This document shows, piece by piece, positions 16,931-26,758 of a stretch of DNA of 64,000 nucleotides (its first letter is position 1; the number at the start of each line of letters is the position of its first letter). The stretch covers positions 806,001-870,000 of the forward strand of contig CAVSKB010000019.1 in assembly GCA_963728295.1 (NCBI GenBank). The letters are read 5' to 3'. The DNA comes from DATJKD01 sp963728295. GTDB taxonomy: Bacteria > Pseudomonadota > Gammaproteobacteria > Steroidobacterales > Steroidobacteraceae. Both the position numbers and the translations under genes were made by a program. Below the pieces are notes generated by a model. The model made no database searches. It had not been told where the DNA came from and was given only the letters and a program-made list of their open reading frames with translations.

Positions 16931-17611
16931 TCAGCCAGGCAGCACAGCCCCGCTCCCACGCGCGGGACCTTCAAGAAAATTCTTCACGAGCTCGCGCAGT
17001 TCCGTGAGCCGGCCGTGAAAAAAATGCTCCGCGCCCGCGAGCCCGATGAGCTCGGGACGCGGATCGTACCGCGCTGCCCAGCGAGCAACTTCCGCCGCGT
17101 CTACCACTTCGTCGGCGTCGCCCTGCACGATCAGCCAGTCCGCGGCGGGCCGCGGGGGCATGCCGTCAAGTCCCAGGCGCGCGACCGGCGGCGCGACGGT
17201 GACAAGCCGCTCGGGCGAAAGACGCGGCGCCGCCTGGAGCGCCACCGCGGCGCCGAACGAAAAGCCCGCGAGCCAAAGCCGGTCGCAGCGCCAGCGCCGA
17301 CGCGCCCAATCGGCGGCGGCAACCGCATCGTCGATCTCTCCCCTGCCTTCGTCGTGCGTGCCGGCGCTCGCACCCACTCCGCGGAAGTTGAAGCGAACGG
17401 TCGGTGCGCCGAGTTCCTGCATCGCGCGAGCAAGCGTGTGCACCACCTTGTTCTGCATGGTGCCGCCGTACAGCGGGTGCGGATGACAGACGACACCGAC
17501 GACCTGGACGGCGGCATCGGGCAGTGGATTCTCGGCCCGGGCTTCGAGCGCTCCTGCGGGCCCGTCGATGACGACCGCTTCGGGGACCGGCGGACGAAAC
17601 GCCTGCTGCAC
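16931..17611 (-). CDS. Alpha/beta hydrolase (COG2945-like)
   Basis: A 226-residue cytosolic alpha/beta hydrolase of unknown substrate. It shows VVGVVCHPHPLYGGTMQNKV near residue 40, FNFRGVGASAGTHDEGRGE (oxyanion-side loop), the nucleophile elbow LAGFSFGAAVALQA with Ser, a WLIVQGDADEVVD Asp strand and a C-terminal AEHFFHGRL His. GTG 17611 lies 2 bases after the FKBP stop; the open frame continues upstream over the FKBP and msrB genes but that is a shadow. It ends the msrB-FKBP-hydrolase run. Confidence 0.85.
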   Translation of the reverse strand: MQQAFRPPVPEAVVIDGPAGALEARAENPLPDAAVQVVGVVCHPHPLYGGTMQNKVVHTLARAMQELGAPTVRFNFRGVGASAGTHDEGRGEIDDAVAAADWARRRWRCDRLWLAGFSFGAAVALQAAPRLSPERLVTVAPPVARLGLDGMPPRPAADWLIVQGDADEVVDAAEVARWAARYDPRPELIGLAGAEHFFHGRLTELRELVKNFLEGPARGSGAVLPG

Positions 17612-17613
17612 GC

Positions 17614-18120
17614 TCAGCCGGCGCCGGCACGCACGTCGAGGAGCTCGACATCGAACACCAGCGCGGCGCCCGGAGGAATGACACCGCCAGCGCCGCGCTG
17701 GCCATAGGCCAGCGTAGAAGGGATTACGAGCCGGCGATGCCCGCCCACCTTCATCCCGGCGACGCCCTGATCCCAGCCGGGGATCACCTTGCCCGCGCCC
17801 AGCCAGAACTGAAACGGCTGGCCTCCATCGCGCGAGCTGTCGAACTTCTTGCCCTTGGCTTCCACGGCCTCGGGATCGTAGAGCCAGCCCGTGTAGTGCA
17901 CAGTGACCAGGCTGCCTGCCTGCGCCTCGGCACCCGTGCCGGCCTCGAGATCGGAGACGACGAGGTCCGGTACGTCGATCGGCGCAGCAGCGACGGGCGC
18001 GGCGGGGGCCGTCGGAGCCGTCTCGGGCGGCGCCGTGGACCCGCAGCCCGCCACTGCGCCCGCGAGCAACAGAGATACGAGCCGGCCCGCGGGCCGGTGT
18101 GCAGCGAATCCATGGGTCAT
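17614..18120 (-). CDS. FKBP-type peptidyl-prolyl isomerase, lipoprotein
   Basis: A 168-residue membrane-anchored cis-trans prolyl isomerase. The signal peptide ends in the lipobox LAGAVAGC, so the protein should be lipid-anchored on the periplasmic side. A Pro/Ala/Thr linker follows, then the FKBP domain: VTVHYTGWLYD, FDSSRDGGQPFQFWLGAGKV, IPGWDQGVAGMKVGGHRRL, IPSTLAYGQRGAGGVIPPGA and LVFDVELLDV. Active-site aromatic and Asp residues (Y, D, F, W, Y) are present. Its start overlaps the msrB stop by 4 bp. Confidence 0.93.
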   Translation of the reverse strand: MTHGFAAHRPAGRLVSLLLAGAVAGCGSTAPPETAPTAPAAPVAAAPIDVPDLVVSDLEAGTGAEAQAGSLVTVHYTGWLYDPEAVEAKGKKFDSSRDGGQPFQFWLGAGKVIPGWDQGVAGMKVGGHRRLVIPSTLAYGQRGAGGVIPPGAALVFDVELLDVRAGAG

Positions 18121-18527
18121 TTCTTCTCCTGGTCGCCGCGCCTGAAATCGAGCGAGGCGGAGTTGATGCAGTATCGCAGCCCCGAAGGCTGCGGTCCGTC
18201 ATCGAATACGTGCCCCAGGTGGGCACCGCAGGTCGCGCAGGTGACTTCCGTGCGCGCCATGCCGTGACTGCGATCGACGTGTGTCTGAACACGCTCGCCC
18301 GCCAGAGGCAGCCAGAACGACGGCCAGCCCGAGCCCGAGTCGTACTTGGTGCTTGATTCGAAGAGCTCGCTGCCGCAGACGACGCAGGCGTAGACCCCGC
18401 TCTCCTTGTTGTGCAGCAGGGGGCCGGTGAAGGCCCGTTCGGTGCCCTTTTCCTGCGTGATGCGATACTGCTCGTCGGTGAGCCGGGCGCGCAGCTCGGC
18501 CTCGTCCGGCTTGCGCGAGCCGGTCAT
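18117..18527 (-). CDS. msrB: Peptide methionine-R-sulfoxide reductase
   Basis: MsrB reduces the R form of oxidised methionine residues. The 136-residue protein has both zinc pairs (CVVCGSELF and CATCGAHLGH), the substrate segment YDSGSGWPSFWLPL and the catalytic Cys in RYCINSASLDF. There is no signal peptide, so it acts in the cytosol. It is coupled to the downstream FKBP gene by a 4-bp overlap, and a tiny membrane protein gene lies 9 bp upstream. Confidence 0.96.
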   Translation of the reverse strand: MTGSRKPDEAELRARLTDEQYRITQEKGTERAFTGPLLHNKESGVYACVVCGSELFESSTKYDSGSGWPSFWLPLAGERVQTHVDRSHGMARTEVTCATCGAHLGHVFDDGPQPSGLRYCINSASLDFRRGDQEKK

Positions 18528-18536
18528 GCCGCCCCC

Positions 18537-18701
18537 TCAGGGCGCGGCGAGCAGATCGGGCGGTCCGAAAACGAAAACGATGCCGACGGAGGTGACGAAC
18601 GCAACCAGGAGCAGCACGGTCGTGACCGCCTGCGGGGAGTGGTGCCAAACGAGGGCACAGAGATCATCGAGATCATCGAGCCACTTCAACCAGCGTTCCA
18701 T
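18537..18701 (-). CDS. Small single-pass membrane protein
   Basis: A 54-residue open frame directly upstream of msrB. The N-terminal half is charged (ERWLKWLDDLDDL) and the C-terminal half is one membrane segment (AVTTVLLLVAFVTSVGIVFV). The 9-bp gap to msrB suggests one transcript. I do not recognise the family and give no function. Position, length and the clean hydrophobic segment are the evidence that it is real. Confidence 0.55.
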   Translation of the reverse strand: MERWLKWLDDLDDLCALVWHHSPQAVTTVLLLVAFVTSVGIVFVFGPPDLLAAP

Positions 18702-18771
18702 GGGGCCTGCCTTCGCGGGTTATGCCGGGCCATCGCCCGCGAGTGCCGGGCAATGATAGCTCGGGTGCCGC

Positions 18772-19026
18772 TCAACCGTCCTTGTCGAAAGCATCCTTGG
18801 CCTTGTCCGCCCAGCTCTTGTAACTGGAAACGCTGTAGAGGGCCTTGGCGATGACGGCCTGGCGCGACGTCGGGCCGGCTTGCTGCCGAACGCGATCGAG
18901 CCAGCTGTTATAGGCCTCCCAGCCATCGGCGGCGGCGCCGAACTTGGAGCGGCGGCCGGTGCCCTCTGGGGTCTTGCCGTTGCCGTCCGGAACCGGTCGG
19001 CCGGCCGCGTTTTTGGGGTCGCTCAT
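18772..19026 (-). CDS. Small hypothetical soluble protein
   Basis: An 84-residue hydrophilic protein. The N-terminal 30 residues are Gly/Pro/Lys-rich and probably disordered; the rest looks helical with conserved-looking aromatics (DGWEAYNSWLDRVRQQ, LYSVSSYKSWADKAKDAF). No motif is recognised. It stands between the small membrane protein gene and ppnN on the same strand, with about 70-80 bp on each side. Confidence 0.5.
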   Translation of the reverse strand: MSDPKNAAGRPVPDGNGKTPEGTGRRSKFGAAADGWEAYNSWLDRVRQQAGPTSRQAVIAKALYSVSSYKSWADKAKDAFDKDG

Positions 19027-19104
19027 TGATACACCGTTCGCCTGCAGCGGAAGCTACGGGGCGGCCTGCGGGGCCGTCCGGAATTGCGTCACAGATCGCG
19101 GTGA

Positions 19105-20509
19105 TCAGGCGACGAGGCGATAGCAGGGGCGGTATTCGCCTGCGATCTTCATGCGCCGGTCGCGGACGAAAGCTTCGAGCAGGCCATCGAGCGGACGCAG
19201 CAGCTCGGGATCGCCGTGCAGCTCGAAGGGCCCGTGCTGCTCGATGAGCCGCACACCCTGCTCCTTGACGTTGCCCGCGACGATGCCCGAGAAGGCGCGG
19301 CGCAGCTCTGCGGCGAGCAGGTGCGGCGGCGTGTCGCGCCGCAGCTCGAGCGCCGCCATGCGCTCATGCGTCGGCTCGAAGGGCTGCTGCAGGTCGAAGG
19401 GAATCCGCAGCAGCCAGTTGAAGTTGTAGGCGTCGGAGTGCCGGCGGCGGAAATCCCGCACCGCATCCATCCCGCGCAGCATCTCGCGCGCGACCTCGTC
19501 CGGGTCGTCGAGGATGATGCGATAGCACTGGCGCACGGTCGGACCCAGCGTCGCGGACAGGAAGGCGTCGATCTGCTCGAAATAGCCCTCCGCGGACGCG
19601 GGGCCGGTGAAGACCACCGGGAACGGCTGCTCGGCGTTCGCCGGATCGAGCAGGATGCCGAGCAGGTAGAGGATTTCCTCCGCCGTTCCGACGCCCCCCG
19701 GAAAGACGACGATGCCGTGACCCGACGCGAACGAAGGCTTCGAGCCGCTTCTCGATGTCCGGCAGGATCACGAGCTGGTTGACGATCGGGTTCGGCGGCT
19801 CCGCCGCCACGATTCCCGGCTCGGTAAGGCCGAGATAGCGGCCTTCGCGGAGGCGCTGCTTCATGTGTCCGATGGTGGCGCCCTTCATCGGGCCCTTCAT
19901 CGCTCCCGGGCCGCAGCCCGTGCACACGTTGAGCGCGCGCAGCCCCAGCTCGTATCCGACCTTCTTGGTGTACTCGTACTCCTCGCGGCTGATCGAGTGC
20001 CCTCCCCAGCAGACCACGAGGTCTGGCCGCATTCGCGGCAGCAGGATGCCCGCGTTGCGCAGCAGCCGGTAGACGGCGTTGGTGATCTGCTCGGGCTCCT
20101 TGAGCTCGATCAAGCCGTGCTCGAGCACCTCGCCATGCAGGTAGAGGATGTCCCGCAGCACCGCGAACAGGTGCTCCTGGATGCCGCGGATCATTCTGCC
20201 GTCGACGAAGGCCGACGCCGGCGCGTTGCGCAGCTGCAGCTTCACGCCCCAGGCCTGGCGCACGATGCTGATGTCGAAGTCTGCATAGCGCTCGAAGATC
20301 GCCCGAGCGTCGTCGGTCTCGCCGCCGCTGTTCAGGACCGCGAGCGAGCAGCGCCGATAGAGCGGGTAGAGTCCGCCGCGCGAGGTATCGAGCAGGCGGT
20401 CGACCTCGTCCTGCGAGAGATTCTCAAGCGTGCCGGTCGGTGCGACCCGCGCATCGACGGAGTCGACCTCCTCGAAGGTCGGTACGATCGCTTCGGCCCT
20501 GCGCATCAT
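19105..20509 (-). CDS. ppnN: PpnN pyrimidine/purine nucleotide 5'-monophosphate nucleosidase (one frame break)
   Basis: PpnN (YgdH) cleaves nucleoside monophosphates to base and ribose phosphate and is a (p)ppGpp target in E. coli. The protein aligns along its length: LYPLYRRCSLAVLNSGGETD, RQAWGVKLQL, DLVVCWGGHSISREEYEY, LNVCTGCGPGAMKGPMKGA (LOG-type phosphoribosyl motif), LTEPGIVAAEPPNPIVN and DIEKRLEAFVR. A +1 break near 19727 is bridged by removing one base, restoring SGHGIVVFPGGVGTAEE. The second frame ends with RRAFSGIVAGNVKEQGV and YRPCY. Total length about 467, close to E. coli 454. Its start overlaps the L,D-transpeptidase stop. Confidence 0.92.
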
Positions 20510-21183
20510 GGACGGATGTCGATCGGCAGCCCGACTTTGGTGCGCAACCAGATGTCGACCATGTCGGAGTTGCTCACCGCGATGCAGCCGTCGGTCCAGT
20601 CGTTGCGCGTGTAGTAGTCGGCGGGCTTGCGCGGGACGTTGGGCTGACCATGGATCATGATCGAGCCGCCCGGCGCCTTGCCGTTCCCCCGTGCGCGGCG
20701 CCGGTCCGTATCGTTGGGATAGGACACCTCGATAGAGAGGAAGAAATCGCTGCGGGGATTACGCCGCGACAGGTAATAGTGGCCCTCCGGGGTGCGGAAG
20801 TCGCCTTCGTGCAGCTTGTGGCCCTCGGGGTTGAGCCCGAGTCGAATCGGGTACTCGGCGACCACCGCGCCAGCCTTCAGGAGCTCGAGCCGGCGTTTCG
20901 ACTTGTGCACGACTATCCGGTCGGCCTCTGAAAATGCGGTACCCGACGTCGTGCCAAGGTTCGCGGCCGCGCTGCCCGCAGCGACCGTGGCCATGGTTGC
21001 GACCGCCGCATCAGTGCCGAGCGCGGGTGGAGTTGCAGAGTCCACAACCGAATCGGGCGCGGCTGCTACGGGGGTGGCAGACACCGGTTCCGCCGCCGCA
21101 GCTTCCTCCGCCGGCAGGTCGACGGGCTGTGCGAGTCCCAGCGCCGCGATGCAAGTGACGAGAAACCGGTCAAGACAGTGCAT
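20506..21183 (-). CDS. L,D-transpeptidase (YkuD domain)
   Basis: A periplasmic cell-wall enzyme that forms 3-3 peptidoglycan crosslinks or attaches proteins. The 225-residue protein has a signal peptide (residues 1-25), an Ala/Val/Thr-rich linker to about residue 85, and a YkuD domain with LHEGDFRTPEGHYYLSRRN, the catalytic MIHGQPN and the Ser-x-Gly-Cys equivalent DWTDGCIAVSNSDM. The catalytic Cys is present although the usual Ser before Gly is Asp here. It lacks a LysM or PG-binding domain. It is coupled to ppnN by a 4-bp overlap. Confidence 0.9.
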   Translation of the reverse strand: MHCLDRFLVTCIAALGLAQPVDLPAEEAAAAEPVSATPVAAAPDSVVDSATPPALGTDAAVATMATVAAGSAAANLGTTSGTAFSEADRIVVHKSKRRLELLKAGAVVAEYPIRLGLNPEGHKLHEGDFRTPEGHYYLSRRNPRSDFFLSIEVSYPNDTDRRRARGNGKAPGGSIMIHGQPNVPRKPADYYTRNDWTDGCIAVSNSDMVDIWLRTKVGLPIDIRP

Positions 21184-21204
21184 TCTGGAAGAGTATACCG
21201 GGGC

Positions 21205-22058
21205 TCATGCACTGGTTCGTGCGGCGCGGCACAGAAGTCGGGCGCGCGCAGCAAAAGGAAAGGGGCCGCTGAGGGCCCTTTTCGTGGACGCTACCGCGTG
21301 ACCCGCGCGTTGCGGCTTGAACGGAATCAACTTGACCTGGAGCATGAAGGCGAGGTTATCGCCGCGCATCAGAAACTCGCCGTTCCAGTTCGTATCCGAC
21401 GTAGTTGTGTAGGCCGCAGCCTTGGCAAACTTCTGGAGGTTCACCACGTGTTTCAGGGCCTCCTCAGATTGCCCTTCGTGATGTCGCCAGTTGCGGTTTT
21501 CACTTGGTTCCCCAACTTCGTCAGGTCACCACTGCCCACGGCACCATCCGCGCCCGCCTGTGCGACCGCGTCCGACAGCATCTGGAGCTTGAACTTGGTC
21601 AGCTCAAGCAGAGCCTGGTAGGCGCTGGCCGAGCCGGCGTCCGATGTGGAGGCCGACCAGGTGCCACGAGCCCTTAGGTCCTGACCCACGCGACGGGTTT
21701 CTGCACCCGTTCGTCGCTTCGTCGCCGTCCCGAAGTACGGACCTGTCGTCGTCGTCGACTCGACCATGTCCTCCTTCTTGTCGTACTGGAGCACGACGAT
21801 GTCCTGGTGCGTCGGGTTGACGTTCCTCGGAATCGGCAGGTTGCAGTCGTACGCTGTCGGCAGCAGCTTCTTCGTATCGTTAGGATATCGACGACGACCC
21901 CGCTCGGAATCTCGATGGGCGCCTGGACTCTTGACCACCAGGAAATAGTCGAGGTCGGGATGTGCGCACAGGTAGCCCGGTACGATGACGTCCGGCCCGG
22001 GGTGATCGGGATCGACGAGCAAATCGAGCTCGCGCGCCGCGCCGCAGCTATCGTTCAT
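21205..22058 (-). CDS. Unrecognised protein coupled to the lectin gene (frame breaks)
   Basis: Reconstructed length about 285 residues; I do not recognise the family. ATG 22058 overlaps the stop of the lectin gene (ATGA), so the two are translationally coupled. The first part reads LLVDPDHPGPDVIVPGYL and LDYFLVVKSPGA; a frame disturbance near 21900 probably gives IEIPSGVVVDI. The middle is clean, including LPIPRNVNPTHQDIVVLQYD and a helical segment AYQALLELTKFKLQMLSDAV. A break near 21455 joins it to KHVVNLQKFAKAAAYTTTSD and MRGDNLAFMLQVKLIPF. No signal peptide or membrane segment is evident at this start. Confidence 0.5.
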
Positions 22059-22722
22059 CGACGAGCCACGTGCGTAACCGTGTACTGATCGAGACTTCGG
22101 ATGATCGCGCTGGCGAGGCAGCTTAATGACGATGCCGTTGACGTGCCGGCGCACAGCGCTCTCCCAGGTTGCAGCCGATGGTCGTCGGTCGGCGCAAAGT
22201 CCGGCGTTGAACGGCGCGAGCTTTCGCCGTACTCGACGACATAGCCCTCAGATCTCGCTGGCCTTGCCGTTGTCTTCAGTCCGGAGCCGTCCAAGCCAAA
22301 GGTCAGGCTGTTCGGCGCACTGCTGGTTCTCGGGCTGGCCGGTCGCCCAGTTCGTGTAAGGGTCATCATCGTCGACGGGCGAAATCGATTCGTCCGTTGA
22401 CCCATTTCCAGCCGCCTCCGGGCTCCGGCGTACAGGTCGGCCTGGAGACCCGCCGATCCAGAGCTCGGTACGGTTTCCCGAGGGACGTTCTGGTGTCGAT
22501 GAACGCGTCCTCTGCGGAGGTGTTGATCGTCGCGAGATGGCCGCAGTTGCACGCCCAGGTGCGTCTCCTGGCGTTGGCGGCTGTGTTGGCGTCGTTCCAG
22601 CTGATCCCCGTGGCAGCCACCACTTCGTAGTAAGCGCCCGTCGAACGGGACAGGGGCGGCGTTGCGTAGGTTGAAACTGCGGCGAGCGCAATCGCCAGCA
22701 GCGCTCTGCTCTCGATTGCCAT
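22055..22722 (-). CDS. Exported C-type lectin-like domain protein (frame breaks)
   Basis: ATG 22722 has GAGG upstream and begins a signal peptide (SRALLAIALAAVSTYA). The C-type lectin-like domain follows: YYEVVAATGISWNDANTAAN, CGHLATINTSAEDAFI, ELWIGGS in the next frame, GGGWKWVNGRID, then DPYTNWATGQPEN and finally FGLDGSGL...GYVVEYGE. These are the WIGG, W-N-W and Y-V-V-E-Y landmarks in the right order, but spread over three frames by several one-base breaks. About 60 residues follow the domain. The stop overlaps the next gene. Such domains bind sugars or proteins; target unknown. Confidence 0.72.
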
Positions 22723-22833
22723 ATGACTGCCTCTGATGAACTGCAGATTCGCAAATCCTGCGGCGCCCGTTGTCCGCGGCACGCCATACAGAGCGCCAGG
22801 CATCGTAACGTGCCCTTCCCGTCAACCAGACTG

Positions 22834-22886
22834 ATTGTATTCTTCGTTTTGTGACCGGTCGAACGCGCGCTCGCGTGCGACCGGTC
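22834..22886 (-). promoter_or_regulatory. Promoter with twin GACCGGTC palindromes upstream of the lectin gene
   Basis: Read on the minus strand, TTCGAC (plus 22858-22863) and TACAAT (plus 22834-22839) are 18 bases apart, a plausible sigma70 promoter about 110 bases before the ATG at 22722. The palindrome GACCGGTC occurs at 22853-22860, overlapping the -35, and again at 22879-22886, exactly 26 bp away. This spacing would place two dimers of a regulator on nearly the same face. The regulator is not identified. Confidence 0.5.
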
Positions 22887-23007
22887 GCATAGCATGCTCT
22901 CAAATTGTTGCCGCGGCAATACATTCCCCGCCGCAGCGGGCGGCGCATTATGTCATCCAGGGGTCCGCTCGCACCGTATTCGGATCGATGATCTCACAGT
23001 GCACTGC

Positions 23008-26000
23008 TCAACCATGCTGCGCGAGGCGGTATCGCGCCGCCTGTTCGGGTCGGCCGGTCGCCTGGTAGAGCTTCGCGAGCCAGCGGCTTGAATTCGATCA
23101 CGTAGATCGTGCATCCGCGGCCTTTCCTTCTGCAGCACCTCATAACTCGCCAGCAGCAGCTTCTCTGCCTCGTCGTATCTGCCTCAGCCCGGCCAGGGCC
23201 GCGCCTTCGGCCGCCTCGGCGCTGGCTGTTCGCCAGTGTCCGGGAGCAGCGCCTTGAGCCAGATCGCCTTGGCATCCGTAGCCAGCGGGAGCGCTTCCTC
23301 GTAACGCCCTGTCTCGACCAGGAGGCCGGCCAGCAGCGTCATGCTGCTCGCGACGTCCGCATGATCCGGCCCCAGCAGCTTCCTGCGCATATCGAGCGCT
23401 CCGCGCACCAGAGGCTCGGCGGACGCCAGATCGCCGTCTCGAACAGCCAGATCGCCAGGTTGTTCATCGCCTGGGCCACCAGAGGGTGCTCGGTTGCCCA
23501 GCGTGCGCTGGTACATCTCGAGCGAGTCCCGCGACATCTCTGACGGCCGTCTTCAGGTCGCCCTTGTCGTGAGCGACAAAGGCGAGGTTGTTGAGCGCCA
23601 GCGCAACGTCCGGGTGGTCGACGCCCAGGAGCTTGCGCTGCATCGTGAGCGCGTCGAGGTACAGGGCTTCGGCCGCCTCGTATTTGCCCTGCGTCTGCAG
23701 CACGAACGCTACGTTGTTGAGCCCGATGGCGATTTCCGGGTGGATCTCGCCGAGCAGGACTCTCTTCATCTCGAGGGCTTGCCGGTAGAGCTGCTCGGTT
23801 TCCTGGTATTGGCCCATCTCGCCGAGCATCCACCCCAGATTATTCAGGGCGTCGGCAAGCGCGGGATGCGGCCCGTCGTGCAGCTTGCGCTGCAGCTCGA
23901 CCGCCTCGCGCATACGGCGATTGCCTCCTCGAACGTCGCCCTGGTCGAACAGGTTCAGCGCCAGGCCTTCCATGCTCTGCGCGACTTCCGGACTGTTCTT
24001 TCCCGGTCACCTTGCGCCGCAGCGCCAGCGACTCGCGGAAGAGCGGTTCGGCCGCCGGCGAAATCGCCCATCCGACTCAGCAGGTCGGCGAGCTCGTACA
24101 CGCTGCGCGCCGTATCGACGTGCTCGTCGCCGAGCAGCTTCCGCCGCAGAGCCAATGCCTGCTTGTACATCGGCAGAGCCCGGCCATATTCGGCCTGGAG
24201 CTTCAGGACCTCGCCCAGACGGTCCAGCGAGCGGGCGACATCGAGATGCTCCTCGCCGTACAGGGCCTTGCGCTTCTCGAGCGCGGTCTGCAGCAGCGGG
24301 ACGGCCTGGTCGTACAGGCCGAGGCTCGTGTAGACCGCCCCCATCGTCTCCATGAGGGTCGCCTGGATACGCGGCTGCGCCGCCGAGCTCCTTCTGGATC
24401 CGCTTTGCGCCCAGGTCCATGATCTCGCGGGCGGTGATCGAGTTGCCGCGCGCCTCGCTCGGGTCGGACACCTCGAACAGGCGGACCATGAAGTTGGTGG
24501 TTTCCTGCGCCGTCTCTGCTTCGGCGATGGCGCGACTGCGTTGGCTGATTGGCGAGGAAGGCGGAACACCACCGCGAGGAAGGCCAGGGCGGCGACCGTG
24601 GCGACGACACCGACCTTGAGCCGTTGCATGCGCCTGGCGCGGGCGCATCGACGCCTGGATGAAGGCGGTCTCGTCATGGTGCAGCTCGATGCCGTGCTCG
24701 AGCAGCGATTCCGCCTCGATGAGCGGCTTGCCGGAGGGCAGCAACAGGTCCGGTGGCCGGTTCTCGGCCTCCCAGCGCTGCGCGGCGGCCGCGATTCGGC
24801 CGCGGATGCGCAGGCTCTCGCGATTCTGCGCGACCCAGTCCGTGACACGGGGCCAATGCCAGAGCAGGGCCTCGTGCGCGACCGTGACCACGGCGCTTCC
24901 GTCATCGGCGAGCTCCGTCACGAACAGACGATTGTCGACGAAGGTGTCGACGAGCTCGCGACTCTTGCCCGTGGACAGGTCGGTCCACGGCGCCCGCTTG
25001 CGACCGATCGCCGCCTGACCGTCCTGTCCGATGCTCACGAGCGCGTTCAGTACCTTCGGCAGCTCGGCTTCGACGTCGTCGGGTAGTTGCTTGAATACGG
25101 TCTCCGCTCGTTGCGCGAGCGAACCCTCGACACCACCGAGGTCGCGATACGCGGCCAGGGTGAGCATGCCGTCCTCCGTGCGGCGCTGGTACAGCTCCTC
25201 GAGGGTGAACTGCAGCAAGGGCAGGATTTCCCGGTGCCCTGCAGCGGCATCGCGCAGCATGTCGTCGAGGCGCTCGCTGCTCGCCGGGTCCTCCTCGAAT
25301 CGCAGGCCTGCGGCATTCGCCGGCAGGCGGATCATCTGCCCGATCTCGCTGGCGTTCGGCGGCATCAGGTCGTATTGCCCCGCGCCTTCCTTCAGCGCGC
25401 CGACTTTCGGGATGGTTGGCAAGCCGCGGATAGAAGTCGCTGCGCAGGGTGCAGATGACCCAGACCCGCCCGCTTCGTGCCAGCCCATCGATGACCTCGA
25501 AGAAAGACTGCCGATGCCCGGAGGGGATCTCCTCCTGCGTGTACATCTCCTCCATCTGATCGACGACCAGCGCGAGCCGGGCATTGGGCTTGCCCTCCGT
25601 CTGCTCCTCGCGCGTCAAGGCATTGCGTATCAGCGATGTCGCCGCCTGCGGCGATTCCCGCAATATCTGCGCAAGCTCCTCGGGCCCCTTGCCGTCGGTC
25701 GTCGAGCGAGGGCAGCGCATGCTCGCGCAGCAGCGCCTTCGCGAGCCCCGTGAATAGATCGCCGCGAACGTCGGTGGGCCTGAACACCGCCCGTCGCCAG
25801 AGCCCGACGCCTTCGATGACGCCCGACTTGGTCAGCATCGGCAGGACGCCGGCGCGGACGACGGACGACTTGCCGCCGCCGCTCATGCCGAGAATCAGTA
25901 CGAATGCGCGACCCTCGGCGGCCTGCTCGCGCAGCGCCTTCAGAACATCGGAGACCGCCCTCGTCCTGCCAAAAAACACCGGCGCGTGCTCGAATTCGAA

Positions 26001-26641
26001 CGCCTCCAGTCCGCGGAACGGCGAGCCCTTCTTCCAGACCGCCCGCGCCTCCGAGGTCGCGTCGAGCACTCCGCGGTAGATGTCGATCGATCAGCCGGCG
26101 GAGGTGGTTCTCGAGCAGAATCTCGAAGTCACCCGGCGACTCGAAGGGATGGAAGGCCGCGACCAGTCGTTCCTTCGGCCTTGTCGTGAAACCACTTGTC
26201 GACGAAGGCGTCGAGCTTCTTCTTCTGCCCAAGCCGCTCCATCAGGTCCTTCTCGTCGTCGAGCCGGACGGAGGGCGGAGCGGTCTTGCGGTAGACGAGC
26301 AGGTCAGGCTTTCCGTTCTGGCGAAAGCCCTCCATCGCTTCCTCGAACTCGTACTCGGTGCCCGATTCGTACCGCGATCCGTCCGGACGCTTGAATTGCT
26401 CGGGCAGCTTGGTGCCGAGACGTGACCAGAGAATCGCGATGACGATATCGGTCTCTGACGGCTTGACGATCTGCGTCTGGAACGTCGACGTCGCGACGAG
26501 CGGTTCGTGCTCCCACAGTACGGGCTCGAGCACGACCCTTCCGATGTACTCGCCCTGCAGGCGTTCGATGACTCGGCTGGCTAGCGCGCGCTCTTCGAAG
26601 ACGTCGCCGGGCGAGGATATGAAGAATCGCAGTGTCTTCAA
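23008..26641 (-). CDS. DUF4062-nSTAND1-TPR signalling ATPase (many frame breaks)
   Basis: A protein of about 1,200 residues rebuilt from several frames. Residues 1-170 are a DUF4062 domain, a TIR-like effector fold (LRFFISSPGDVFEERALASR, DIVIAILWSRLGT, GTEYEFEEAMEGF). Next is an nSTAND1 NTPase: SPFRGLEAFEFEHAPVFFGR, Walker A GMSGGGKSSVVRAG, Walker B LALVVDQMEEMYT, then VICTLRSDFYPRL and HEALLWHWPRVTDW. A likely membrane segment (VGVVATVAALAFLAVVF) follows, then at least six TPR units of the LLG-x-H-D type, and a C-terminal RPEQAARYRLAQHG ending at 23008. The start is TTG 26641; a better start may be hidden by a break. STAND proteins are sensor-oligomerising switches, several of them antiviral. 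Here the trigger and role are unknown. Confidence 0.8.
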
Positions 26642-26758
26642 CGTTCCGTCTCTTGGCGCGCAGGTCGATTTGGCACGCAAGATAGCAGAGTCTTCAATGA
26701 CCTAACGCAGGTGCCGCGCTCCGCCATCCATGGCACATGCATGCGAAGTTCCGCGCGC

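Noticed and set aside
21184..26758. The accessory island as an integrated phage or transposon.
   Set aside because: No integrase, transposase, structural phage gene, tRNA or flanking direct repeat was seen at its borders.
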